DNA from: Flavobacteriaceae bacterium UBA5544
GTDB taxonomy: Bacteria; Bacteroidota; Bacteroidia; Flavobacteriales; Flavobacteriaceae
DNA: 62,600 nucleotides
NCBI GenBank assembly: GCA_002426755.1
Contig: DINI01000001.1
Coordinates: 1-62,600 of the forward strand
Direction: 5' to 3'
This document shows positions 17,818 to 26,474 of this stretch, piece by piece (the stretch's first letter is position 1; the number at the start of each line of letters is the position of its first letter). Both the position numbers and the translations under genes were made by a program. Under the pieces are notes generated by a model. The model saw only the letters and a program-made list of their open reading frames with translations, did not search any database and was not told the origin of the DNA.

Positions 17818-17848
17818 AACTCCGATAATTTTTTATCGGAGTTTTTTA
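17818..17848 (+). terminator. Terminator after rpsP
   Basis: CTCCGATAA and TTATCGGAG form a 9-base perfect stem with a short T-rich loop, followed by TTTTTTATTT. It lies between rpsP and rimM, so rimM must depend on read-through or on its own promoter. Confidence 0.85.
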
Positions 17849-17859
17849 TTTAAAAGAAT

Positions 17860-18387
17860 ATGGACAAAAAAGATTGTTTTTTCGTTGGAAAAATTGTCAA
17901 GAAATATAGTTTCAAAGGAGAGCTACTCGTGAAACTGGACACCGACGAACCGGAAATATATGAGAACATGGAATCGGTATTCGTGGAATTGCGCAATAAT
18001 CTTGTGCCATTTTTTATCGAAGCGTCCCAACTTCACAAATCAGAATTACTTCGTATTAAGTTTGAGGATGTCGATACCGAACAGGATGCTGATTCGTTAC
18101 TGAAATGTGATTTATACTTACCATTGGAATTTTTGCCAAAATTGGAAGATGACAAATTTTATTTTCATGAAATTATTGGTTTCACGGTTGAGGATGTCAA
18201 TTTTGGCAAAGTTGGAATTGTAAAATCTGTCAATGATTCAACAGCTCAAGCGTTGTTTGAAATTGATAGAGATGGCATTGAGATTTTGATTCCGATGAAT
18301 GATGCATTTATTAAAACTGTTGATAAAAAAAAGAAGCTCATTACTGTAGAAGCTCCTGAAGGATTGATAGATTTATACCTTCAATAG
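17860..18387 (+). CDS. rimM: Ribosome maturation factor RimM
   Basis: 175 residues, standard for the family. The N-terminal RimM beta-barrel begins CFFVGKIVKKYSFKGELLVK. The PRC-barrel half starts near residue 100 (DKFYFHEIIGFTVED) and ends ITVEAPEGLIDLYLQ. RimM binds S19 and assists assembly of the 30S head. Its position directly after rpsP is the classic bacterial order (rpsP-rimM), although trmD and rplS do not follow here. The stop codon runs straight into a 7-base-period tract. Confidence 0.96.
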   Translation: MDKKDCFFVGKIVKKYSFKGELLVKLDTDEPEIYENMESVFVELRNNLVPFFIEASQLHKSELLRIKFEDVDTEQDADSLLKCDLYLPLEFLPKLEDDKFYFHEIIGFTVEDVNFGKVGIVKSVNDSTAQALFEIDRDGIEILIPMNDAFIKTVDKKKKLITVEAPEGLIDLYLQ

Positions 18388-18421
18388 ACTTGAGACAATA
18401 GACGCAAGACAATAGACACAT
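18387..18421. repeat. 7-base-period tract after rimM
   Basis: Five consecutive 7-base units in exact register: GACTTGA, GACAATA, GACGCAA, GACAATA, GACACAT. The first base is the last base of the rimM stop codon. The tract fills most of the 54-base gap before trmN6. Confidence 0.75.
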
Positions 18422-18441
18422 CTCATTTAGTAAACGGACAA

Positions 18442-19155
18442 ATGAACAAGCCTTTCATCTTCAAACAATTTGAGGTAAATCAAGATCGGTGTGCCATGAA
18501 AATTGGAACGGATTCCGTGTTGCTTGGCGCTTGGACTTCAATTAACAACAATCCCTTTTCCATTCTTGATATTGGTGCAGGAACTGGTATTTTGTCTTTA
18601 ATGTTGGCTCAAAGATGTTCTGCCGAACAAATTGATGCCATTGAAATTGACGATGATGCCTATGAACAATGTGTCGAAAATTTTGAACAATCCCCTTGGA
18701 GCGATAGACTTTTCTGTTATCATGCGTCTTTGGAAGAATTCGTAGATGAAATCGAAGACCAATACGACCTCATCATTTCCAATCCACCCTTTTACTCTGA
18801 TACTTATAAAAGCGAAAACAAACAAAGAGATTTAGCCAGATTTTCAGATGCCATGCCTTTTCGACATTTGGTTGAAAGTGTTTCAAAGTTGCTATCAAAA
18901 GAAGGTTCGTTTTCTGTTATCATTCCATATTCCCAAGAAAAAGATTTTATGGTTTTGGCTTCGAAGGAACATTTATTCCCAAAGAGGATTTTGAGAGTCA
19001 AAGGGTCGCCTTCTTCTGAAATTAAACGTAGCTTAATAGAATTTTCATTCAATGAAATAGAAGCAGAAGTTTCGGAATTGATCATTGAAACAGCTCGTCA
19101 TCAATACACTGAAGCGTATATCAATCTGACGAAAGACTTTTATTTGAAGATGTAA
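18442..19155 (+). CDS. trmN6: tRNA1(Val) adenine-37 N6-methyltransferase
   Basis: 237 residues. It starts like the YfiC/TrmN6 family (FIFKQFEVNQDRCAMKIGTDSVLLGAW), with the SAM-binding loop DIGAGTGILSLMLAQ at about residues 35-50 and the N6-adenine methyltransferase motif NPPF near residue 114. The enzyme methylates A37 of tRNA-Val, next to the anticodon. It follows rimM in the same direction, in a small group of translation genes. It is convergent with the amino-acid permease; the two stops are about 20 bases apart with no clear hairpin. Confidence 0.93.
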   Translation: MNKPFIFKQFEVNQDRCAMKIGTDSVLLGAWTSINNNPFSILDIGAGTGILSLMLAQRCSAEQIDAIEIDDDAYEQCVENFEQSPWSDRLFCYHASLEEFVDEIEDQYDLIISNPPFYSDTYKSENKQRDLARFSDAMPFRHLVESVSKLLSKEGSFSVIIPYSQEKDFMVLASKEHLFPKRILRVKGSPSSEIKRSLIEFSFNEIEAEVSELIIETARHQYTEAYINLTKDFYLKM

Positions 19156-19176
19156 TACATATACATTTGTTCTACT

Positions 19177-20484
19177 TTACTTTTTATTTTGATTCCATTT
19201 CATAATCAAATAAAAAGGAATTCCAATTAAAAGAAGCATAAATCCATAAAATACAGTATCTCTTCCAGAACCATAAACGGCCCAAATTGAAAACGCCATT
19301 CCTAAAGTTCCCAACACGAAGGTTTTTATCCAAGAATGCACATGAAATTTGTCATTAATCAACAGTAAAACATAGGCTGCTGCTGTAAAAAAGTAAGGAA
19401 TCAAGGCTGTAAAAACGGTAATTTCAACAATAATTTTAAATTGTTCTACAAGACCTTCAGTAAAATTCATGAGTAAAACAATACTCGACAGGATACTTCC
19501 AATTATTAGACCAATGGCTGGTGCACCTTTTTTGTTTTCCTTTTTGAATATTCTAGGAAACAATCCATCTTTTGCAGTAGCCATTGGCACTTGACCTGTC
19601 ACTAAAATCCAACCATTCATTACTCCCAATCCCGAAATGATGACACCAATGGCCACAAAATAGCCACCAAAATCACCAGCTATCAGTTGGGCTGCTTTGG
19701 CAAAAGGTGCAGCGGACGACTGTAATGTATCAATTGGTAATATTCCGAATAAAACGATGGTTCCCAAAATATAAGTAAGGGCAGTCAACACGGCTCCAAT
19801 CATCGTGCCTTTTGGAATGTTTACTTCTGGATTATCTACATTTTCCGCTGGAATGGTGCCACATTCGATTCCTAAAAAAGCATATAGGGTCAGAGTTGCT
19901 ACTGCAGCAAAGGTTGCCATATTGCTTTCTCCTGTCAAATTCAATGCTGGAAAATTTTCAAATTTGAAAAAGAAAATGCCGACTATAATCACGAAAAATA
20001 ATGGCAACAATTTTAAAGCTGTAGTCACAACTTGAACCTTTCCTGAAGTCTTCACTCCTCTTGTGTTAATCCATGTAAATAACCACATCAGCCCGAGACC
20101 AATGCTGATTTGGTACAAGGAATTGGTTTCCAATATTGGAAAAAAGAAACTCAAGGCACCAACCACTGCAATGGCAATAGCGCCATTACCAACCCAACAC
20201 GAAATCCAATAACCCCAAGCGATCAAAAACCCCACAAAATCTCCAAAAGCTTCTCGTGTGTAGGCATAAGAGCCTCCACTTTTGTTGACCACAATCTTGC
20301 TTAAATTGCTGAATATTTTGGCTAGAATCAATGCGCCTATGGAGGTGAATATCCAACCCAGCAAACTAATACTTCCGTAGGAAGCCAATGCAGCTGGCAG
20401 GACAAAAATACCGACGCCTATCATATTGCCGACGACCAAAGATATAGTGGTAATCAGTCCAATTTTCTGTGGTTTTGAACTCAT
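19177..20484 (-). CDS. APC-family amino acid permease/antiporter
   Basis: 435 residues with about 12 transmembrane helices. The first reads LVVGNMIGVGIFVLPAALA, carrying the GxG(I/V)G(I/V)F signature of the APC superfamily. The helix-3 region SGGSYAYTREAFGDFVGF and the helix-6 region FLGIECGTIPAENVDNP fit the AdiC/arginine-agmatine and related antiporter branch. The substrate cannot be fixed; an amino acid or polyamine is likely. It is divergent from the Rieske oxygenase, with a 74-base shared promoter region. It may supply a substrate for the neighbouring catabolic genes, but that is inference. Confidence 0.93.
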   Translation of the reverse strand: MSSKPQKIGLITTISLVVGNMIGVGIFVLPAALASYGSISLLGWIFTSIGALILAKIFSNLSKIVVNKSGGSYAYTREAFGDFVGFLIAWGYWISCWVGNGAIAIAVVGALSFFFPILETNSLYQISIGLGLMWLFTWINTRGVKTSGKVQVVTTALKLLPLFFVIIVGIFFFKFENFPALNLTGESNMATFAAVATLTLYAFLGIECGTIPAENVDNPEVNIPKGTMIGAVLTALTYILGTIVLFGILPIDTLQSSAAPFAKAAQLIAGDFGGYFVAIGVIISGLGVMNGWILVTGQVPMATAKDGLFPRIFKKENKKGAPAIGLIIGSILSSIVLLMNFTEGLVEQFKIIVEITVFTALIPYFFTAAAYVLLLINDKFHVHSWIKTFVLGTLGMAFSIWAVYGSGRDTVFYGFMLLLIGIPFYLIMKWNQNKK

Positions 20485-20558
20485 TTTGGTTGGTTTAGAA
20501 GAAGGTACGGGATAATTACGTAAATTAGAAGGCAGCTAAATATACAACTAATCATCTT

Positions 20559-21647
20559 ATGTCCAAGAAATTCCACATTGATTCTGATATCACGAAAGCT
20601 GAAACACTTCCAGCGACATTTTATAAAGATCAAAGTGTTTTTGACGATTTAAAAGAACAAGTGTTTCTAAAATCATGGCAATGGATTAGCGATGTCAATA
20701 TGGTAAAACTTCAAAATTCGGTGCATCCATTTGTATTGCTCGACGGATTTTTAACGGAGCCGATGGTTCTCACGAAAGATTCTGATGATTCGATTCACTG
20801 TCTTACCAATGTATGTACACATCGTGGGAATTTGGTCGCCATCAATCCTTCAAAAAGCAAAAAATTGACCTGTGGCTATCATGGAAGACGGTTCAATTTA
20901 AAGGGTGAATTTGAGCACATGCCAGAATTCAATGAAGCTAAAGATTTTCCGAGACCTTGTGACAATCTGCATCAATTCCCGTTGCGCAAATGGGGACAAT
21001 TTTTGTTTGCAGGATTGAATCCTTCTTTCGATTTTCAGCAGGTGATTGACAAGATGAATGAACGTGTTGGCTTTTTACCTTTGGAAGAATTTAATCTTGA
21101 CAAGACCATTTCAAAAGATTATTTGGTATATGCGCATTGGGCTTTGTATTGTGATAATTATTTGGAAGGTTTTCATGTGCCATTCGTACATGATGATTTG
21201 AATGCGGTTTTGGATTATGTAAGTTATACAACGGAAATTTATGAGTATTGCAATCTTCAAATTGGTTATACTGATAAAGCAACAGAAATTTTTGACCTTC
21301 CAAAAGACCATATCGATTATGGTAAAAATGTTGCAGCTTACTATTATTGGGTGTTCCCGAATATGATGTTCAATTTTTATCCTTGGGGACTTTCCATCAA
21401 TATTGTAAAGCCTTTGGATTTAAATCGCACTAAAGTGTCATTTATCTCCTATGTATATGATCCTTCAAAACTCAATAAAGGTGCTGCAAGCGATATCGAA
21501 AAGGTAGAACGTGAAGATGAGGTTGTTGTTGAAAATGTTCAGAAAGGTGTTCGATCTTCCTTTTATAAAGCAGGACGATTTTCTCCGAATCGTGAAAAAG
21601 GAGTGCATCATTTCCATCGATTGTTGGCAGAATTTCTAAATAAATAA
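20559..21647 (+). CDS. Rieske-type aromatic ring-hydroxylating oxygenase, alpha subunit
   Basis: 362 residues. The N-terminal Rieske [2Fe-2S] domain has C86 and H88 (NVCTHRGNL) with C105 and H108 (TCGYHGRRF). The C-terminal catalytic domain carries the mononuclear-iron motif DNYLEGFHVPFVH at about residues 199-211. No beta subunit, ferredoxin or reductase is adjacent, so it is probably a homo-oligomeric alpha-only oxygenase that draws electrons from a separate donor. A ferredoxin and a ferredoxin reductase are encoded 3 kb downstream. The substrate is unknown; members act on aromatic acids and on quaternary amines such as carnitine. Confidence 0.92.
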   Translation: MSKKFHIDSDITKAETLPATFYKDQSVFDDLKEQVFLKSWQWISDVNMVKLQNSVHPFVLLDGFLTEPMVLTKDSDDSIHCLTNVCTHRGNLVAINPSKSKKLTCGYHGRRFNLKGEFEHMPEFNEAKDFPRPCDNLHQFPLRKWGQFLFAGLNPSFDFQQVIDKMNERVGFLPLEEFNLDKTISKDYLVYAHWALYCDNYLEGFHVPFVHDDLNAVLDYVSYTTEIYEYCNLQIGYTDKATEIFDLPKDHIDYGKNVAAYYYWVFPNMMFNFYPWGLSINIVKPLDLNRTKVSFISYVYDPSKLNKGAASDIEKVEREDEVVVENVQKGVRSSFYKAGRFSPNREKGVHHFHRLLAEFLNK

Positions 21648-21742
21648 ACCGCTTTTTTCATAAGGAATTCTACCTATTAAATTGTGGACTGAAAACGTTT
21701 TCGTTACTTTTGCATTTCAATTCAAATTAAAAAATCGACATA

Positions 21743-22921
21743 ATGAAGCCAGATTTGTTTCAAGCACCAGATTATTATAATATCAATGAATTATTGAACG
21801 ACGAACACCGTTTGGTGCGTGATGCAGCGAGGGAGTGGGTTAAACGTGAAGTCTCTCCTATTATTGAAGACTACGCACAGAAAGCAGAATTCCCGACGCA
21901 AATCATCAAAGGTTTAGCAGAAATTGGAGCATTCGGACCTTATATTCCTGTTGAATATGGTGGTGCTGGCTTGGACCAAATTTCTTATGGTTTGATTATG
22001 CAAGAAATTGAACGAGGTGACTCTGGTGTCAGAAGTACTGCTTCTGTTCAGTCGTCGTTGGTAATGTATCCTATTTGGAAATATGGAAATGAAGAACAAC
22101 GTCAAAAATACTTACCAAAATTGGCGTCTGGGGAATGGATGGGCTGCTTTGGTTTAACTGAACCTGACCACGGAAGTAATCCGGGAGGTATGACCACGAA
22201 CTTCAAAGATATGGGTGACCATTACCTTTTGAACGGTGCCAAAATGTGGATTAGCAATGCACCGTTTGCACAAGTGGCAGTCGTATGGGCGAAAGATGAA
22301 AGCGGACGCATTCATGGATTAATCGTGGAACGTGGAATGGAAGGTTTTTCTACACCAGAAACACATAATAAATGGTCTTTGCGAGCATCTGCCACAGGTG
22401 AATTGATTTTTGACAATGTGAAAGTTCCAAAAGAAAATTTATTGCCGAACAAATCAGGATTGGGAGCACCACTTGGCTGCTTGGATTCTGCTCGCTATGG
22501 TATTGCTTGGGGAGCGATTGGCGCAGCAATGGATTGCTATGACACTGCCTTAAGATATAGTAAAGAACGTATGCAGTTTGGCAAACCAATTGGACAATTT
22601 CAGTTGCAACAAAAGAAATTGGCGGAAATGATCACCGAAATCACCAAAGCACAATTGTTAACTTGGCGTTTAGGAGTTTTACGTAATGAAGGAAAAGCGA
22701 CTTCTCCACAAATCTCAATGGCAAAACGAAACAATGTGGACATGGCCATCAATATCGCTCGTGAGGCAAGACAGATTTTAGGAGGAATGGGAATTACAGG
22801 GGAATACTCCATCATGCGCCATTCCATGAACCTTGAAAGTGTTATAACTTATGAAGGAACTCATGATATACATTTACTGATTACGGGATTGGATATTACA
22901 GGTTTAAATGCTTTTAAATAG
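21743..22921 (+). CDS. gcdH: Glutaryl-CoA dehydrogenase
   Basis: 392 residues, acyl-CoA dehydrogenase fold. The GCDH-type substrate signature is present: GVRSTASVQSSLVMYPIW, with the Arg and Ser that bind the glutaryl carboxylate, and GCFGLTEPDHGSNPGGM. The catalytic Glu lies in VITYEGTHDIHLL near the C-terminus. It oxidises and decarboxylates glutaryl-CoA to crotonyl-CoA with FAD, passing electrons to ETF, as the late step of lysine and tryptophan breakdown. A TTACTTTTG box at about 21704 may be its promoter. A saccharopine dehydrogenase at 44226 would serve the same lysine route. Confidence 0.92.
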   Translation: MKPDLFQAPDYYNINELLNDEHRLVRDAAREWVKREVSPIIEDYAQKAEFPTQIIKGLAEIGAFGPYIPVEYGGAGLDQISYGLIMQEIERGDSGVRSTASVQSSLVMYPIWKYGNEEQRQKYLPKLASGEWMGCFGLTEPDHGSNPGGMTTNFKDMGDHYLLNGAKMWISNAPFAQVAVVWAKDESGRIHGLIVERGMEGFSTPETHNKWSLRASATGELIFDNVKVPKENLLPNKSGLGAPLGCLDSARYGIAWGAIGAAMDCYDTALRYSKERMQFGKPIGQFQLQQKKLAEMITEITKAQLLTWRLGVLRNEGKATSPQISMAKRNNVDMAINIAREARQILGGMGITGEYSIMRHSMNLESVITYEGTHDIHLLITGLDITGLNAFK

Positions 22922-22976
22922 ATTATAAAAAGTATTTTGTATTCAAAATAAATTAGTTATAGTTCGAAAAATTCAG

Positions 22977-23010
22977 AAAAACGCTCCTTAATCTTATGGG
23001 GCATTTTTTT
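22977..23010 (+). terminator. Likely terminator after gcdH
   Basis: GCTCC (22983-22987) pairs with GGGGC (22998-23002), including one G-T pair, around a 10-base loop. It is extended by A/T pairs and followed by seven Ts. The stem is short, so confidence is moderate. Confidence 0.5.
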
Positions 23011-23070
23011 GTCATAAAACTAAAGACTATTAATGCTCGTATATAAATTGAAAACTAAATTTCAATAAAC

Positions 23071-23814
23071 ATGAAAAAAATAGCTTTTCTCTGTTTCATT
23101 TGTTTGATCACATTTGGTGCTTGCAGCAATTCTGATGATAACAATAGTCCCTATAATAATCAAATGAATGATGATGATAATGACACCGATTCAACCAATA
23201 TCGATGTCGAGAGTTTGAAAATTCTAGCTTTGGGAGATAGCTATACTATTGGCCAGAGTGTATGTGAAACCTGTAGATTTCCTGTTCAATTAAAAGACAG
23301 TATCGCAACTACTATCGAAGCGGATATTTCCGTTGAAATTATTGCTCAAACTGGATGGACAACTTCCAATCTTATCAATGCAATCAACACCTCAAATCCT
23401 TCATCTGATTACGATTTGGTCACTCTCTTAATTGGAGTGAACAATCAATATCAACACAAGCCATTTTCTTTATATGAAGCTGAATTTCCGATGCTTATGG
23501 AGAAAGCAATTCAATTTGCTAATGGTGATAAAAACAATGTTATTGTTGTTTCAATCCCTGACTACGCCTACACTCCTTTTGGGCAAGGCAATTCCGATTC
23601 ACAACAGATTTCAAGTGATATTGACCAATATAATACTTTTGCTAAAAGTTATTGCGACGAGCGTAATATTGTATTTGTGAACATTACAGACATCACCCGA
23701 TTGGGTCTTGAACAACCAAATCTTGTTGCATCTGATGGTTTGCACCCTTCCGAATTGGCTTATTCAAAATTTGTAGGACGACTGCTTCCAATAGCCATTG
23801 AAAAATTACAATAA
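23071..23814 (+). CDS. SGNH/GDSL-type hydrolase lipoprotein
   Basis: 247 residues. A lipoprotein signal ends in TFGAC, followed by an Asn/Asp linker (residues 20-45). The SGNH blocks follow: GDS with nucleophile Ser57 (ALGDSYTIG), the Gly turn in QTGWTTS, the Asn in LIGVNNQYQ, and the C-terminal Asp222-x-x-His225 (SDGLHPSE). The enzyme is therefore an esterase or lipase-like hydrolase anchored to the envelope. The ester substrate is unknown. The metallophosphoesterase gene follows 29 bases after its stop, probably in the same transcript. Confidence 0.9.
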   Translation: MKKIAFLCFICLITFGACSNSDDNNSPYNNQMNDDDNDTDSTNIDVESLKILALGDSYTIGQSVCETCRFPVQLKDSIATTIEADISVEIIAQTGWTTSNLINAINTSNPSSDYDLVTLLIGVNNQYQHKPFSLYEAEFPMLMEKAIQFANGDKNNVIVVSIPDYAYTPFGQGNSDSQQISSDIDQYNTFAKSYCDERNIVFVNITDITRLGLEQPNLVASDGLHPSELAYSKFVGRLLPIAIEKLQ

Positions 23815-23843
23815 GTTTTACTACTTTAGTTAAAACTTATCGA

Positions 23844-24740
23844 ATGTCGTCAAAAACCAGGTTAGACAAAGCTTACAGAGAAGCCAAAATCATCAATTTT
23901 GATAATGACACTAAATTTATCTTTTTTAGTGATTGTCATAGAGGAGATAATAGTTTTGCTGACGATTTTGCGAACAACAGAAACATTTATTTCCATGCAT
24001 TAAAGCATTATTTTGCTGAAGGTTTTACTTATTGCGAATTAGGTGATGGCGATGAGCTTTGGGAAAACGTTTCATTTGAACCAATCTTGGAAGCTCACAA
24101 AAATGTGTTTGAATTGATGCAACTATTCTACAATCAACAGCGATTGCACCTCATTTGGGGCAATCATGATATGGTATATCGCAATCCGAAGTATGTGGAA
24201 AAATATCTTCACTCCTATTTTGATGAACGAACTGGCGAAGACAAGCCCCTATTTCCAAGCATTAAAGTTGATGAAGCAATAATTTTGAAGCATGCGGAAA
24301 CGCAACAAGAACTTTTTTTGGTACACGGACATCAAGCCGATTGGTGGAATTTTACATTTTGGAAATGGAGCCGATTTTTAGTTCGAGTTCTTTGGAAACC
24401 TTTGAATGTTATGGGTATTGCCGATCCAACAACGCCTGCAAAAAACTACAAAGAACTGATAAAAGTAGAACGACGCACAAAAAAATGGATAACCGATAAT
24501 AACAACCTATTAACCATTGTAGGCCATACTCATCGGCCACGCTTCCCAGAACCAGGCGATATTGCATATTTTAATGATGGAAGTTGCGTACACCCAAGAA
24601 GCATTACAGGCATCGAGATTGAAAATGGGGAAATTTCCTTGATTAAGTGGCAAATTGCAACCAATGAAGATGGAATTTTGCAGATTGTAAGAGTCTTGTT
24701 GGAAGGACCTAAGAAGTTAGTTGATTATAGAACTTCTTAA
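23844..24740 (+). CDS. Calcineurin-like metallophosphoesterase
   Basis: 298 residues with all five metallophosphoesterase blocks in order: SDCHRGD, LGDGDELWE, WGNHDM, HGHQAD and GHTHRP. These residues bind the two catalytic metals. The size and the extra helical segment between the GNHD and HGHQ blocks recall UDP-2,3-diacylglucosamine hydrolase (LpxH-like) and related cytoplasmic phosphoesterases, but the specific lipid-A residues cannot be confirmed by eye. No signal peptide is seen. It is probably co-transcribed with the GDSL lipoprotein. The substrate is open. Confidence 0.88.
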   Translation: MSSKTRLDKAYREAKIINFDNDTKFIFFSDCHRGDNSFADDFANNRNIYFHALKHYFAEGFTYCELGDGDELWENVSFEPILEAHKNVFELMQLFYNQQRLHLIWGNHDMVYRNPKYVEKYLHSYFDERTGEDKPLFPSIKVDEAIILKHAETQQELFLVHGHQADWWNFTFWKWSRFLVRVLWKPLNVMGIADPTTPAKNYKELIKVERRTKKWITDNNNLLTIVGHTHRPRFPEPGDIAYFNDGSCVHPRSITGIEIENGEISLIKWQIATNEDGILQIVRVLLEGPKKLVDYRTS

Positions 24741-24763
24741 ATTCCGTCTTCGCAAAAAGTTGG

Positions 24764-25096
24764 TCATGATTCTGGAGCCAACTCCACTTCTAATCCCTCT
24801 AATTCAGGAGTAATGTGGATTTGGCAACCTAAACGCGAATTTTGTTTGACATAAAACGCTTCGCTCAACATTGCTTCCTCGTCATCTTGCATTTCTGGTA
24901 ATTTAGTATCACTCAAAACATAACATTGACAAGAAGCGCACATTGCCATACCACCACAAACCCCAATAGTGCCTTCTGGAGCCAGCTCATAAGAGCGAAC
25001 CACCTCCATCAAATTCATCGCCATATCTGTTGGTGCCTGTACTTCGTGAGTGATGCCTTCTCTGTCGATTATCTTTATATTGATATCCTGTACCAT
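24764..25096 (-). CDS. [2Fe-2S] ferredoxin, adrenodoxin type
   Basis: 110 residues. The cluster ligands follow the adrenodoxin pattern C-x5-C-x2-C ... C: Cys47, Cys53, Cys56 (GVCGGMAMCASCQCYV) and Cys91 (RLGCQI). An extra Cys58 lies in the loop. The acidic region EMQDDEEAML is the usual docking face for the reductase. Its ATG overlaps the stop of the ferredoxin-NADP reductase gene by one base (TAATG), implying coupled translation and a shared function. It probably carries electrons from NADPH to Fe-S biogenesis or to oxygenases such as the Rieske enzyme upstream. Confidence 0.93.
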   Translation of the reverse strand: MVQDINIKIIDREGITHEVQAPTDMAMNLMEVVRSYELAPEGTIGVCGGMAMCASCQCYVLSDTKLPEMQDDEEAMLSEAFYVKQNSRLGCQIHITPELEGLEVELAPES

Positions 25097-26163
25097 TAGT
25101 CTATAGATTTCACAACTTGTTTTGGGGCTTCTTTACGCGTGCCATCAAATCCATCCACACCGCTTACCGTTGTATATTTGAGGACATATTTCTTCCCAGG
25201 ATTTATGATTTGATAGGCAGCTTGGCACATCAAAGTCGCTTCATGGAAACCGCATAAAATCAATTTTAATTTACCAGGATAGGTATTCACATCACCAATG
25301 GCAAAAATCCCTGGAATATTGGTTTGATAATCCAATGAATTATTGACTACAATAGCGTTCTTTTCAATTTCCAAGCCCCAGTTAGCAATCGGTCCAAGTT
25401 TTGGTGATAGTCCAAATAACGGAATGAAATGGTCGCATTCCACTTCGAATTCCTTATCTATGTGGATATTATCAGATTGTTTAACCACTACAGCTTCAAC
25501 CTTATGGTACCCAACAACATTTATAACTTCAGCTGGCGTGATTAGTTTTATCTTTCCTTTATTTTTTAATTCTTGTACTTTCTCAACAGAATCTAAAGCG
25601 CCTCGGAATTCATTTCGACGGTGTATCAAAGCAACTTCAGAAGCAACATTGGAAAGAAAAATGCTCCAATCCAAAGCAGAATCACCACCGCCAGAAATGA
25701 CTACACGCTTATTTCGATAAACTTCTGGGTCCTTTATAAAATATTCAACGCCTTTATCTTCAAAATAGGTGATATTATCAATCAAAGGTTTGCGAGGTTC
25801 AAAACTCCCCAAACCTCCTGCAATGGCAACTACAGGAGCTTGATGCTTTGTTCCTTTATTTGTGGTCACAACAAAACTTCCATCCTCTTGTTTTTCTATG
25901 ATTTCGGCACGTTCGCCAAGGGTGAAGCCAGGCTCAAATTGCTTACATTGCTCCAAGAGATTATTGGTCAAATCTCCAGCTAAAATTTCTGGAAATCCTG
26001 GAATGTCATAAATTGGTTTTTTTGGATAAATCTCCGAACATTGCCCACCTGCCTGAGGCAAGGCATCTATTAAGTGGCATTTTAACTTTAGTAATCCGGC
26101 TTCGAACACGGCAAACAAACCTGTTGGTCCTGCGCCAATGATGAGTATATCGGTTTTAATCAT
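25096..26163 (-). CDS. Ferredoxin--NADP(+) reductase, thioredoxin-reductase-like
   Basis: 355 residues. The FAD-binding loop GAGPTGLFAVFEAG is at the N-terminus, the NADPH-binding GGGDSALDW lies near residue 160, and the second FAD motif FAIGDVNTYPG is near residue 290. The CxxC of thioredoxin reductase is absent, which together with the C-terminal extension fits the YumC-type (type 2) FNR. It passes electrons between NADPH and ferredoxin. The ferredoxin gene overlaps its stop codon, and Nfu and Mrp genes lie upstream, so the group reads as an Fe-S and electron-transfer operon. Confidence 0.93.
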   Translation of the reverse strand: MIKTDILIIGAGPTGLFAVFEAGLLKLKCHLIDALPQAGGQCSEIYPKKPIYDIPGFPEILAGDLTNNLLEQCKQFEPGFTLGERAEIIEKQEDGSFVVTTNKGTKHQAPVVAIAGGLGSFEPRKPLIDNITYFEDKGVEYFIKDPEVYRNKRVVISGGGDSALDWSIFLSNVASEVALIHRRNEFRGALDSVEKVQELKNKGKIKLITPAEVINVVGYHKVEAVVVKQSDNIHIDKEFEVECDHFIPLFGLSPKLGPIANWGLEIEKNAIVVNNSLDYQTNIPGIFAIGDVNTYPGKLKLILCGFHEATLMCQAAYQIINPGKKYVLKYTTVSGVDGFDGTRKEAPKQVVKSID

Positions 26164-26228
26164 TTAATTCTTCTTTCTGAAAACAAATTTAACATTGAGT
26201 AGACTTAAAATTTATGATAAAAATCATT

Positions 26229-26471
26229 TTAAGCAACAACATTAATAACTTGTTCAATTTGAGGCGCATATTTTTTGATGGTCATTTCCACTCCAGATTT
26301 CAAGGTCATTTGATTGACACTACACCCAACGCATGCACCTTGCAACTGTACCTTGACCAAATTGTCATTTTCTATGGACAACAAAGAAATATCTCCTCCG
26401 TCACTTTGTAAAAAAGGACGAATCTCATCTAATGCTTTTTCTACATTTACTCGAAGTTCTTCTGTTGTCAT
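26229..26471 (-). CDS. NifU C-terminal-like Fe-S scaffold protein
   Basis: 80 residues comprising only the NifU C-terminal (Nfu) domain. The cluster-binding CxxC is Cys47-Cys50 in GACVGCSVNQMTL, and the N-terminal half has the LQSDGGDISLL strand typical of Nfu. It would hold a [4Fe-4S] cluster in a dimer and deliver it to apoproteins. Its start is 3 bases after the stop of the Mrp ATPase gene, so the two are surely one operon. Confidence 0.95.
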   Translation of the reverse strand: MTTEELRVNVEKALDEIRPFLQSDGGDISLLSIENDNLVKVQLQGACVGCSVNQMTLKSGVEMTIKKYAPQIEQVINVVA

Positions 26472-26474
26472 AAT

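Noticed and set aside
17573..17828. Lys/Leu-rich frame overlapping the end of rpsP
   Set aside because: It is the shifted frame of the repetitive Ala/Glu-rich tail and has no independent support.
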